From the IMG/VR virus record IMGVR_UViG_3300031521_000374, positions 1 to 21,863 of that record: DNA of 21,863 nt, one strand, 5' to 3'. The DNA is from a virus. Shown piece by piece: positions 15,203 through 21,537 of this stretch (position 1 is its first letter; each line of letters starts with the position of its first letter). The translations under genes were made by a program, and so were the position numbers. The notes under the pieces were generated by a model. That model was not told the origin of the DNA. It worked only from the letters and a program-made list of their open reading frames with translations, and did no database searches.

Positions 15203-16678
15203 CTATTTGCTAAAAGCCCTATCATGATAAGGATTGCAAAATCCAATTTCAGTCCATTTATTCCACTGACCATCAAACTTGAATACCAAGGCTTGATTCG
15301 CCTCATCATTGCGAGTCTTTGTGTGAAAGAAAAGTTTATACTTCTTATTGCGGTCAAGTTCCACTATTTCACGAACATTTGTATATTTGCCATGTTCATC
15401 TCTTTTTAGATTATGTGGTTTGATATCATATTTATCACCATCAAATTCATCTTCCCATACATCCCTGAACATGATAATTTCAGAAAATACTTCTGCAATT
15501 TGTTTACCATTAGCAAGACATTGTAAATCAAGAAATCTCTTATTCATCATATGCAATGCTAATTGTAGTGTGACAATGCAAGCAACATTTTCCTTTGATA
15601 CGGCTTGAAATAACTTCTTTGAATCAGATAGCAAACTTTCCCATGCCGATTTATTATTATCTTCTGCGAGTTTCATTGTATCATAGATTACCAAGTCAAG
15701 TCCAAGTTTACTTTGTTTTTTTATAACCTTTGTGGTCTTTTCAATATTATAATCAAATGTCTTGACAAACTTCAACTTCGGCTTATACTCTCTATTGATA
15801 ATTTCTTGTGCTTCTTTGATTTTAACTATATCCTCATCCGTGAATGTGCCAGTTTTTAGTTTCTTGCGTGTGAGATTATAATAATCCAACCGTCTTACTA
15901 ATACATGAATGAGCAGAAGCAGTTTATAAACCTTATTCTGTTGCTCGTTGGATATAATCATGACATTGCCACCAGATTCTACTATGGGAATAGCATACAC
16001 ATCCATTATAACAGACGATTTACCTCCATTGGTATAAGAACATACAGCAGTAATATCTGCACGAGGAACGCCCAATGTGAGCCTATTCAAACGTGGAGCA
16101 TATTTACCATATCCAATACCCATCTCTTCACCACGTTTACATGATTCCAGAAATTCATCATCAATTCCTAAATCTTCAATTTCAACGTCCATTGTTTTAG
16201 CAATGATAGAGTCATTCAGAATGTATTCATAATAATCAAATACTTCCTGTGTGGTCATTTTGTTGAATTTATCCATATTACTGATAACATTAAATCCCTT
16301 ATCATGCAATGTTAGTAGAAAATTGTTCTTAGATAAATTATCATAATATGCATCTGCATTAGTGGCATCAACAATTGAAATCATTTCATTAATTGAATTC
16401 CAACCACCTCTGCGTTCATAACCATTTTTTAATACCGGATTAGAAACCGTAAAAGCCGCAATACTTGCATCATCAAATGAGCGATACCCATTCTTAAATA
16501 ATTCCATCCCCAATGAATAGTAAAATATTCCATCTTCTGTGAGGAATGTTTTATTTGCCACTACATCTGTATAATCTCCATATTTTTCTGGGTCTGAGAA
16601 TAGACATGCTATAAAATTACCTTCCATGATATTCCTATTTGATACAAGTTCACTTGGATATAAATCTAATGTTTTCAT
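15203..16678 (-). CDS. dnaB: DnaB-like replicative helicase
   Basis: A hexameric 5'-3' helicase that opens the fork. The N-terminal helical domain spans about 15-110. The RecA-like domain starts near 195. Walker A reads CSYTNGGKSS (K220, S221), with Ser where most P-loops have the first Gly. MIISNEQ supplies the catalytic Glu (E245), and LDLVIYD is Walker B (D333). CIVTLQLAL matches the DnaB SQL segment and GKQIAEVFSEIIMFRD the late sensor motif. At 491 residues it is the size of a full DnaB. The ATG overlaps the upstream TAA (TAATG) with GGAGG four bases before it. Primase follows at once, and the unknown gene in front may load it. Confidence 0.9.
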   Translation of the reverse strand: MKTLDLYPSELVSNRNIMEGNFIACLFSDPEKYGDYTDVVANKTFLTEDGIFYYSLGMELFKNGYRSFDDASIAAFTVSNPVLKNGYERRGGWNSINEMISIVDATNADAYYDNLSKNNFLLTLHDKGFNVISNMDKFNKMTTQEVFDYYEYILNDSIIAKTMDVEIEDLGIDDEFLESCKRGEEMGIGYGKYAPRLNRLTLGVPRADITAVCSYTNGGKSSVIMDVYAIPIVESGGNVMIISNEQQNKVYKLLLLIHVLVRRLDYYNLTRKKLKTGTFTDEDIVKIKEAQEIINREYKPKLKFVKTFDYNIEKTTKVIKKQSKLGLDLVIYDTMKLAEDNNKSAWESLLSDSKKLFQAVSKENVACIVTLQLALHMMNKRFLDLQCLANGKQIAEVFSEIIMFRDVWEDEFDGDKYDIKPHNLKRDEHGKYTNVREIVELDRNKKYKLFFHTKTRNDEANQALVFKFDGQWNKWTEIGFCNPYHDRAFSK

Positions 16679-17163
16679 TAATCCTCCAGAAAAATTGATA
16701 TATCTTTGCGTTGATTTGTTGCTGTAGATTTTATATTTGCATTGATTATGTCTAATTCCACATAATTCCCATCGGTTGATTTGGGTTCAATTATTTTCAC
16801 AGTTGATATGTTATTTTTGATTATGGCTATTATATAGGAAGTTTTTTGAAATATATTATTAAACTCTTTTGTGTTAGCATAATCAAAACTTGCTTTATTT
16901 TGGCGTATACATTCATATATTAAATTTTCTGGATACTCTAAGGATTTTAGTTTTGAAATAAACATAGGTGGGACAATCCCATTATCAAATATCATCTCAG
17001 AAACTAAATTGATTAAGTGGCTTTTAGATTCCTTATCCTTTTTCCATTCATTATACACGGACTCATCTTTAAAATACTTACTTAGTTTTCCAACTTGCCC
17101 TTTAAAGAAGATATCATTTGTACCAGATTCACCCGTTATATAACACTTAACTTTTCGTGCCAT
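16678..17163 (-). CDS. Unknown protein ahead of the helicase; possible helicase partner (161 aa)
   Basis: Not firmly recognised. It begins MARKVKCYITGESG and has a charged middle helix (VYNEWKKDKESKSHLINLVSEM). It also has the stretch FQKTSYIIAIIKNNIS, which from memory recurs in phage proteins encoded beside replicative helicases. No Walker motif, zinc site or membrane helix is seen. Two facts suggest a loader or regulator: it is placed one overlapping base from the helicase gene, and its SD (AAAGGGG, 17177-17171) is built into the switch-like leader after the Sak4 gene. By analogy, phage helicase loaders (G39P, gp59 types) are small, poorly conserved and next to the helicase. This role is inference. 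Confidence 0.75.
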   Translation of the reverse strand: MARKVKCYITGESGTNDIFFKGQVGKLSKYFKDESVYNEWKKDKESKSHLINLVSEMIFDNGIVPPMFISKLKSLEYPENLIYECIRQNKASFDYANTKEFNNIFQKTSYIIAIIKNNISTVKIIEPKSTDGNYVELDIINANIKSTATNQRKDISIFLED

Positions 17164-17170
17164 TATTACA

Positions 17171-17194
17171 CCCCTTTGTTAAAAAGAAAAGGGG
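17171..17194 (-). promoter_or_regulatory. SD-sequestering hairpin, alternative to the terminator
   Basis: In minus-strand RNA CCCCUUU (17194-17188) is perfectly complementary to AAAGGGG (17177-17171), the Shine-Dalgarno of the gene starting at 17163, with a 10-base loop. A G-U pair can extend the stem. The same CCCC segment forms the 3' arm of the terminator, so the two structures exclude each other. This makes a three-segment switch; the trigger is unknown. Confidence 0.5.
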
Positions 17195-17207
17195 CAATTA
17201 AGCCCCT
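17181..17207 (-). terminator. Intrinsic terminator after the Sak4-like gene
   Basis: Minus-strand RNA: a 6-bp GC-rich stem, AGGGGC against GCCCCU, with loop UUAAUU, followed by UUUCUUUUU. It begins five bases after the TAG stop of the upstream gene, so a terminating ribosome would cover its 5' arm. It lies inside the replication unit with no obvious promoter behind it, so it should be partial or regulated rather than absolute. Confidence 0.8.
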
Positions 17208-17211
17208 ATCA

Positions 17212-18276
17212 CTATTCTTTTAGAACTGCTACGATTGCTGACAATCCCTCTGTGCTTAGTTCTGTTGCATTTTTGAAGTTTTTAATTCCGTGTTTAGCCA
17301 TGATTGCTTTAATTCGTTCCTTTGCATCTTCTTCAGCGTTTGGAAACTTTTGTTGAATAAATGTAACCATTTCTTCATTTTTTCCATCTTCTGATTCTGC
17401 TACGGTTTCTGCAATAGAAGCTTCTTTCGCAAGTTCGGCTTTTTCTTTTGCATCTTGCGCTTTCTTTTTATCAAACTCTTTGTCAGAAAAATCTTTGCCC
17501 AGTGAATTTTTAATACCTTCTTCAACCGCTTTGAAATAATTCATTGCTCCGTATTCAACACGATTTGGGATATTATCAAAACGTGAACCTGCATCAATAA
17601 ATCCATCTGAACGGAAATACATATAACGTTCTGTATCTTTAAGCATACTTTCTTCAATAACTTTTTCAGTTACGATATTACACACAACGTCTGCTTTATA
17701 AGCAAATACGTTATAGTAATCAGCAGAAAGGTTAGATGTGATAATGCTATACGGGTCGCCATCAGTCTTTTGTTTAATCTCACGGAACTTGTTATGACCA
17801 ATCATAAAGAGTCCAGATTTTACACGTTTAAGTCGAGTAAGTTGTTCAGTAAGGAGCATAGATAGACGCTCTCGCCCTTTACCATATCCTCCAAAAGCCT
17901 CGTTAATTGACTTGCAATCCGTTTGTTTTTCAACTTTATGCATTCTGATAACTTCTTTGATTGCCATATTCACAAGTTCATCAATAGTATCAATGGCAAT
18001 CATTTTAAATTCATTGTCATCAGGATTTTTAACAAGCTCATCAACAATCGCTACAAACTCTTTCCATGTCATAGGATTTTCATAAACCAAACCATCAATT
18101 GCATGGAATCCATCTTCATCTCCCAATGAAATCAGCAGAAGTTTGTCAATGTCTCCATAAACGTCTTTTGCAAGATTTGCCATTAGAGTTGATTTACCAA
18201 TTTTCCGTTCTCCAATAATAAGATGACAATAATTCTCAAGATTCACCTTAACAGTATTCTTTTTTCCCAGTGCCAT
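17212..18276 (-). CDS. Sak4-like RecA-fold ATPase (AAA_24 type)
   Basis: Such phage proteins are single-domain RecA/RadA relatives that act in strand annealing or exchange with an SSB. Walker A is IIGERKIGKSTL (G22-S29) and Walker B is FKMIAIDTIDEL (D95). SGLFMIGHNKF matches the sensor strand. The ATPase core covers about 1-235. A highly charged linker (about 255-300, rich in Lys/Glu/Ala) leads to a small C-terminal helical domain (about 302-354). The ATG at 18276 has GGAGG six bases upstream. It lies directly after the SSB candidate, the pairing known for Sak4 proteins. A nucleotide-binding helicase loader is the alternative. The ATPase call is firm; the recombinase role is likely. Confidence 0.85.
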   Translation of the reverse strand: MALGKKNTVKVNLENYCHLIIGERKIGKSTLMANLAKDVYGDIDKLLLISLGDEDGFHAIDGLVYENPMTWKEFVAIVDELVKNPDDNEFKMIAIDTIDELVNMAIKEVIRMHKVEKQTDCKSINEAFGGYGKGRERLSMLLTEQLTRLKRVKSGLFMIGHNKFREIKQKTDGDPYSIITSNLSADYYNVFAYKADVVCNIVTEKVIEESMLKDTERYMYFRSDGFIDAGSRFDNIPNRVEYGAMNYFKAVEEGIKNSLGKDFSDKEFDKKKAQDAKEKAELAKEASIAETVAESEDGKNEEMVTFIQQKFPNAEEDAKERIKAIMAKHGIKNFKNATELSTEGLSAIVAVLKE

Positions 18277-18308
18277 TGTTTACCTCCATAGGTTTAAGTG
18301 AGTGTCTA

Positions 18309-19409
18309 TTAAAACAAATCCTCATCATCGTCATCCATTTCAAACAATTGAACTCCAGTTTCTTCTTTCACTTGTGTTACAGTTTTAGTTTCAGATGTTG
18401 TATAAATTTGTGCTCTGAATTCTTCTTCTGACAATCCGCTATCAACTGCTCCATCTGTGAATGCTCCCTCAATCAGTGGTTTAGAGAGTCGGAATTCAAT
18501 TTTATTACCACCTACAGGTTTTGTTTTGGGTTTAAAATCTTCAATCTTAGAAATTCCCAATTCAACTTGTTCTCGTTGACTATCTGTAAGCATATCTTCA
18601 GTAAATTCCACTTCTTCTGCACCACGGAATGCATTGATTTCCCATGGAATATGGCAGAATGAATCTCCAGAAATCTTGAAGATGTTTTTAAGATAATTCA
18701 ATCGTTTCACATGGTCGGGATTATTAACATCTACTTTGGATGCATTGATTACAAAATTCATTGGCATAAACTTACTGCCAGTATCTTTGTCAATGTATTG
18801 TGAAACATACCCTGCAACATCAATAAGCTTGTCTTCTTCAAATCTATCTTCTGTCATAGAATCTGCGTTGAAGAATACATCTACCGTACATTGGAATCGT
18901 GGTTTTTCGTCTTCATTCGCAAGTTTGATAAACTTAGGATTGAATTTCTGATAAGTTTTTCCTCCACCTGATTCAACTTTAAAATCACCGCCAATATAAA
19001 TCTTCTTGCCTGCGTGCTTTGGAAATTCTTCTTTGAGATACTGAACCATATCATATTCATGTAGAAAAACTTTTTCTTCGCCAAGATTAACTTTTAGAAG
19101 CTTAAAATCTGCAACCATGTTAATGATTTTTTGGTCATTGCGGTCTTTCCAAGGAATCTCAAGTTTGGAACCTTTTTTGTCTCCTTCATTTTTACTGAAT
19201 GAAGAAATCTTGCCTTTGCTATCCACTGTTGAACAACTGAAAATTTCTGCAAATTGACCATTAGATTTGTCAACATTCATGCCAAACTTCATTTTTGTAA
19301 GATTCCATTTTCCGTCTTTACTTTTTGATTCTTCAAAGAATTTCATTTTGCTTTCCGCTTTAGGAATAAAAATCTCTCCCACAAAATTAAACTTGTTGTT
19401 AAATGCCAT
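18309..19409 (-). CDS. ssb: Probable phage single-stranded DNA-binding protein
   Basis: The 366 residues begin FNNKFNFVGEIFIPK, which resembles the first OB strand of SSB proteins. WNLTKMKFGMNV and FAEIFSCSTV follow as further strands. A second beta-rich block at about 120-230 (KIYIGGDFKVESGGGKTYQKF, DVAGYVSQYI) may be a second OB-like domain. The C terminus is a flexible linker ending MDDDDEDLF, an acidic tip with a final Phe like the protein-docking tail of bacterial SSB. Size and layout are unlike E. coli SSB (178 aa), so this is a divergent phage form. The ATG at 19409 has GGAG eleven bases away. It is the first gene of the replication block and has an unusual cytosine-poor leader. The identification is by pattern, not certain. 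Confidence 0.7.
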   Translation of the reverse strand: MAFNNKFNFVGEIFIPKAESKMKFFEESKSKDGKWNLTKMKFGMNVDKSNGQFAEIFSCSTVDSKGKISSFSKNEGDKKGSKLEIPWKDRNDQKIINMVADFKLLKVNLGEEKVFLHEYDMVQYLKEEFPKHAGKKIYIGGDFKVESGGGKTYQKFNPKFIKLANEDEKPRFQCTVDVFFNADSMTEDRFEEDKLIDVAGYVSQYIDKDTGSKFMPMNFVINASKVDVNNPDHVKRLNYLKNIFKISGDSFCHIPWEINAFRGAEEVEFTEDMLTDSQREQVELGISKIEDFKPKTKPVGGNKIEFRLSKPLIEGAFTDGAVDSGLSEEEFRAQIYTTSETKTVTQVKEETGVQLFEMDDDDEDLF

Positions 19410-19491
19410 AACTTTTAAATCTCCTCTTCATCTCTTCATATTTTATAATACATTACTGCCAACTAAACCCTTACCAAATCCCAACTTCCCA
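19410..19491 (-). promoter_or_regulatory. Cytosine-depleted, G-tract-rich 5' leader of the SSB candidate mRNA
   Basis: From 19406 to 19516 the plus strand has a single G (19458), so the leader RNA has a single C. Just after the predicted start the RNA runs GGGAAGUUGGGAUUUGG, then UAAGGG: four G-tracts of two or more bases that could stack as a two-layer G-quadruplex. Canonical GC hairpins are impossible here. Such a leader could be a binding site for the SSB-like product itself (inference). Confidence 0.45.
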
Positions 19492-19521
19492 ATCATACCA
19501 CAATCCCAATCCTATTGTCAA
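19492..19521 (-). promoter_or_regulatory. Vegetative-type promoter for the replication block
   Basis: Minus strand: perfect TTGACA (19521-19516), an 18-base spacer ending in TGG, then TATGAT (19497-19492), an extended -10. Predicted start is near 19485. The spacer and early transcript contain three TTGGGA repeats that could be a protein-binding site. It appears to be the only promoter for about 11 kb of genes down to 8134. Confidence 0.82.
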
Positions 19522-19545
19522 TCAATCCACAAAAGAATATTATTC

Positions 19546-19761
19546 CTATTCTTCATCCTCAATCTCAACCAATTCAGCAATTGAAACCAATTCAAATACT
19601 CTCGTTTCCAACTCACCACTCAATTGAATGCCCAGTTTCTTTTTAGCACTTGAAGCAAGAATCCCTTCTACTACGATTCCTTGGACTGTTGTTCCACGAA
19701 TTTGACTACCCTCTTCAATAAACTTTCCATCGACCATAAATCCTTTTGCAAATGTTAGCAT
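19546..19761 (-). CDS. Hypothetical small acidic-tailed protein (71 aa)
   Basis: Not recognised. I start it at the ATG at 19761, which has GGAGG eight bases upstream. An in-frame ATG at 19776 overlaps that RBS and has none of its own. The protein is Gly/Val-rich and beta-like through about residue 50, then ends in an acidic helix (ELVEIEDEE). There is no membrane segment or motif. It is the last gene before the replication promoter. A weak AT-rich hairpin overlapping its stop (19533-19553) is too poor to call a terminator. Confidence 0.75.
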   Translation of the reverse strand: MLTFAKGFMVDGKFIEEGSQIRGTTVQGIVVEGILASSAKKKLGIQLSGELETRVFELVSIAELVEIEDEE

Positions 19762-19797
19762 TTGTAAATCCTCCATTTTCTCATTTTATATTTTGTA

Positions 19798-20223
19798 TTA
19801 CATTGAAACCTTTTCAATATCTTTCGTAGCTTTCATAGCTTTCTCATTCAACTCATTAACAGCTTTAGCCAATTCACCAACCGTAATTCCATTCGCTTCA
19901 ATCTGAAAATTATTAATCGTACTATTAAACCCTGTAGATTTTAATACTCGTGGTTCAACTGAGCAATCAATATTAACACACGGAACGAATGTTAGTGCTT
20001 CAGCAACTGCATAACTACCGTCTGGGTTGCGTTGTTGGGTCGTAACTTGAACAAGACAATCATTTCCTACGTTACACACTTTACTCGATTTCATCCAGCC
20101 TTGACTCTGTGAGGATGCTTTACATAGAAGTTTAAAAGTATCGCCATCACCATACACAACCAAATCTGAAATATTTGCTTTAGCACCTTTAACTTCGGTA
20201 ATTCCCAAATCTTTATCTGTCAT
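19798..20223 (-). CDS. Conserved phage protein of unknown function (141 aa)
   Basis: The start at 20223 is supported by GGAG six bases before it and by its position one base after the upstream TAA; an in-frame ATG at 20244 lacks an RBS. The protein contains VYGDGDTFKLLCKASSQSQG followed by WMKSSKVC, and LVQVTTQQRNPDGSYAVAE. From memory this pattern recurs in phage proteins of unknown function. It is predicted to be mostly beta, with a C-terminal charged helix (LAKAVNELNEKAMKATKDIE) that could form a coiled coil. No enzyme motif is seen. It shares the promoter at 21172-21200 and lies two genes before the SSB candidate. Confidence 0.8.
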   Translation of the reverse strand: MTDKDLGITEVKGAKANISDLVVYGDGDTFKLLCKASSQSQGWMKSSKVCNVGNDCLVQVTTQQRNPDGSYAVAEALTFVPCVNIDCSVEPRVLKSTGFNSTINNFQIEANGITVGELAKAVNELNEKAMKATKDIEKVSM

Positions 20224-20224
20224 A

Positions 20225-20443
20225 TTATTCTCCAATCTTTTCAATTGTACAAGTCATAGGTGAAAAATTCAAATAATCATTTACCAAGCCTTCTGTAAAA
20301 GTGTGTCCAAGCAATGTCCTATGAACAGCAAGTAATACTTCATCCAATCTATTATTTGGAATACTTGTAGTTGTTTCAGTTTGAAAATATGATTCTTCGT
20401 TTCCATCCATGAAATCTTCAAGTTTGATTGTAACTTTAATCAT
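20225..20443 (-). CDS. Hypothetical small acidic protein (72 aa)
   Basis: Not recognised. It is soluble and acidic, with an N-terminal beta-like stretch (MIKVTIKLEDF), a Thr-rich loop, one predicted helix (NNRLDEVLLAVHRTLLG) and a short C-terminal strand. The ATG at 20443 is preceded by AAGGAG. Its stop is one base from the start of the next gene, and that gene's GGAG lies in its last codons, so they are likely coupled. Size and placement resemble small host-takeover proteins of phage early regions, but there is no direct evidence of such a role. Confidence 0.72.
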   Translation of the reverse strand: MIKVTIKLEDFMDGNEESYFQTETTTSIPNNRLDEVLLAVHRTLLGHTFTEGLVNDYLNFSPMTCTIEKIGE

Positions 20444-20457
20444 TTAGTTTAATCTCC

Positions 20458-20910
20458 TTATCTCACAAACTTCCTATAAGCCAACGTTCCCAATGTTCCA
20501 ATCAAAGCAATAACTATCACAAATGAAAATATATTTGCCATTCCAGTTAGAAACGGATGTTCATTTACTGGTTGTTGAAATGGAGCAACTTGACCCGTTC
20601 CAGTATTCACAATTACAGGTTTCTGATTATGATTTCCAAACAGCATTTGATACATAAGCATATCCTGAAAGAATGAATTATGTTGAACATAATGAACTTC
20701 TTTGTGAATCACAGGTGATGTAGTTACAGGTTTTGCAATTGGTTTAGCTACTGTTTTAGTGTCCTGAATTGTAGTTTTAACCACAGGTTTAGCCGTTTGA
20801 GTTTTAGTCAGTGTAACTTTTGGTTTACTATATGATGCTGGTTTCGATGAAAATGACTTCGTTGATGTTGAATGATAAGACGAATGATGTGACGATGAAC
20901 TTCTAGCCAT
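20458..20910 (-). CDS. Low-complexity protein with a C-terminal membrane helix (150 aa)
   Basis: Residues 1-30 are Ser/His-rich (RSSSSHHSSYHSTSTKSFSS). Residues 30-70 alternate Lys, Pro, Thr and Val (AKPVVKTT, AKPIAKPV), probably an extended rod. A short conserved-looking segment, HNSFFQDMLMYQMLFGNHN (78-96), follows. A hydrophobic helix at about 124-144 ends in RKFVR, so it is probably a tail-anchored protein with most of the chain on the N-terminal side. No signal peptide is seen. RBS AAGGAG is five bases before the ATG. It follows the two-helix membrane protein by 12 bases. The pair may modify the host envelope early in infection (inference). From memory, similar Ser/His-led membrane proteins occur in other phages. 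Confidence 0.75.
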   Translation of the reverse strand: MARSSSSHHSSYHSTSTKSFSSKPASYSKPKVTLTKTQTAKPVVKTTIQDTKTVAKPIAKPVTTSPVIHKEVHYVQHNSFFQDMLMYQMLFGNHNQKPVIVNTGTGQVAPFQQPVNEHPFLTGMANIFSFVIVIALIGTLGTLAYRKFVR

Positions 20911-20922
20911 TATTGTTCTCCT

Positions 20923-21126
20923 TTAATTTTTCGCTATAATAACTGCGCCAACCAACACGATTCCCAAAACAACCAATACTACCAACGTACTAATCCAAAT
21001 AGGACTCAATACCCATAGCCATGACCATGCAATACAACCAAGTAGTTTAAGAGTTATAAATACAATAGTAAGCAATCCTACAAAACCAATTCCACCTGAA
21101 CTTGTTGAACTTGATGTTTTAGACAT
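20923..21126 (-). CDS. Small two-helix membrane protein (67 aa)
   Basis: A Ser/Gly-rich N terminus (MSKTSSSTSSGGIG) leads to a hydrophobic helix at about 12-32, a Trp-rich turn (CIAWSWLWVLSPIWI) and a second helix at about 44-64 ending AKN. This is a hairpin membrane protein. From memory, short proteins with this layout are common in phage genomes without known function. The length and two helices could suit a holin. However, the gene lies in an early replication region with no lysin beside it, so I do not call it one. AAGGAG precedes the ATG, and it is the first gene after the promoter at 21172-21200. Confidence 0.78.
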   Translation of the reverse strand: MSKTSSSTSSGGIGFVGLLTIVFITLKLLGCIAWSWLWVLSPIWISTLVVLVVLGIVLVGAVIIAKN

Positions 21127-21171
21127 TTTACTCTCCTTTTAATTTAAGTTTTATAATTACCCTACCAACCC

Positions 21172-21200
21172 ATCTTATCATTTCGCCAATCCAGTGTCAA
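21172..21200 (-). promoter_or_regulatory. Vegetative-type promoter for the small early genes
   Basis: Minus strand: perfect TTGACA (21200-21195), a 17-base spacer ending in TGA, then TAAGAT (21177-21172), an extended -10. The leader begins with GGGTTGGTAGGG, a G-tract run similar to the SSB-candidate leader, and is followed by AATTATAAAAC and AAGGAG. It lies in the gap after the stop of the gene ending at 21205. Confidence 0.78.
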
Positions 21201-21204
21201 CAAA

Positions 21205-21537
21205 TTATCCCATATTCTTTTCAAAACATTTTACACAACACTTCTCTCCACAATTATATTCTCTCAAGTCATCAATATTAACTTGAATTTCACCACATAC
21301 ATCACAAACACCACGCAATATGTGTAATTCTTTTTGACTAAATGTATCAAGTGGATATTTAATACCCCAATCCCTTTCCATTTCCATAAACTCAACTTTA
21401 TTCGCTTTCGTGTCAATCAAACACCCAACTCCATCAAATGTACAGAATGAGCGAGTTGATTTTTGAGAGTCATCCCACATGTGATTAATGTGCCATCCTG
21501 CTTGTTTCATGTCATTGTAGAATTGTTTAGCGTTCAT
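21205..21537 (-). CDS. Small zinc-ribbon-like protein (110 aa)
   Basis: The function is unknown. The N-terminal two thirds read as a small alpha/beta domain (FYNDMKQAGWHINHMWDDS, CTFDGVGCLIDTKANKVEF). The C terminus holds two CxxC pairs, CDVC (about 78-81) and CVKC (about 101-104), plus further cysteines in NCGEKC, enough to bind one zinc. The ATG overlaps the TGA of the nucleotidase-like gene by four bases, with GGAGG just upstream, so it is translated with it. The zinc pattern suggests nucleic-acid or protein binding. A second zinc-ribbon small protein occurs at 5687-6034, but the rest of the sequence differs. Confidence 0.8.
   Translation of the reverse strand: MNAKQFYNDMKQAGWHINHMWDDSQKSTRSFCTFDGVGCLIDTKANKVEFMEMERDWGIKYPLDTFSQKELHILRGVCDVCGEIQVNIDDLREYNCGEKCCVKCFEKNMG

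Noticed and set aside
19533-19553. Hairpin at the stop codon of the gene ending at 19546
   Set aside because: The 7-bp stem has only one G-C pair and the T-run is short; too weak to call a terminator.
20923-21126. Holin
   Set aside because: Two helices fit, but it lies in an early region with no endolysin nearby.
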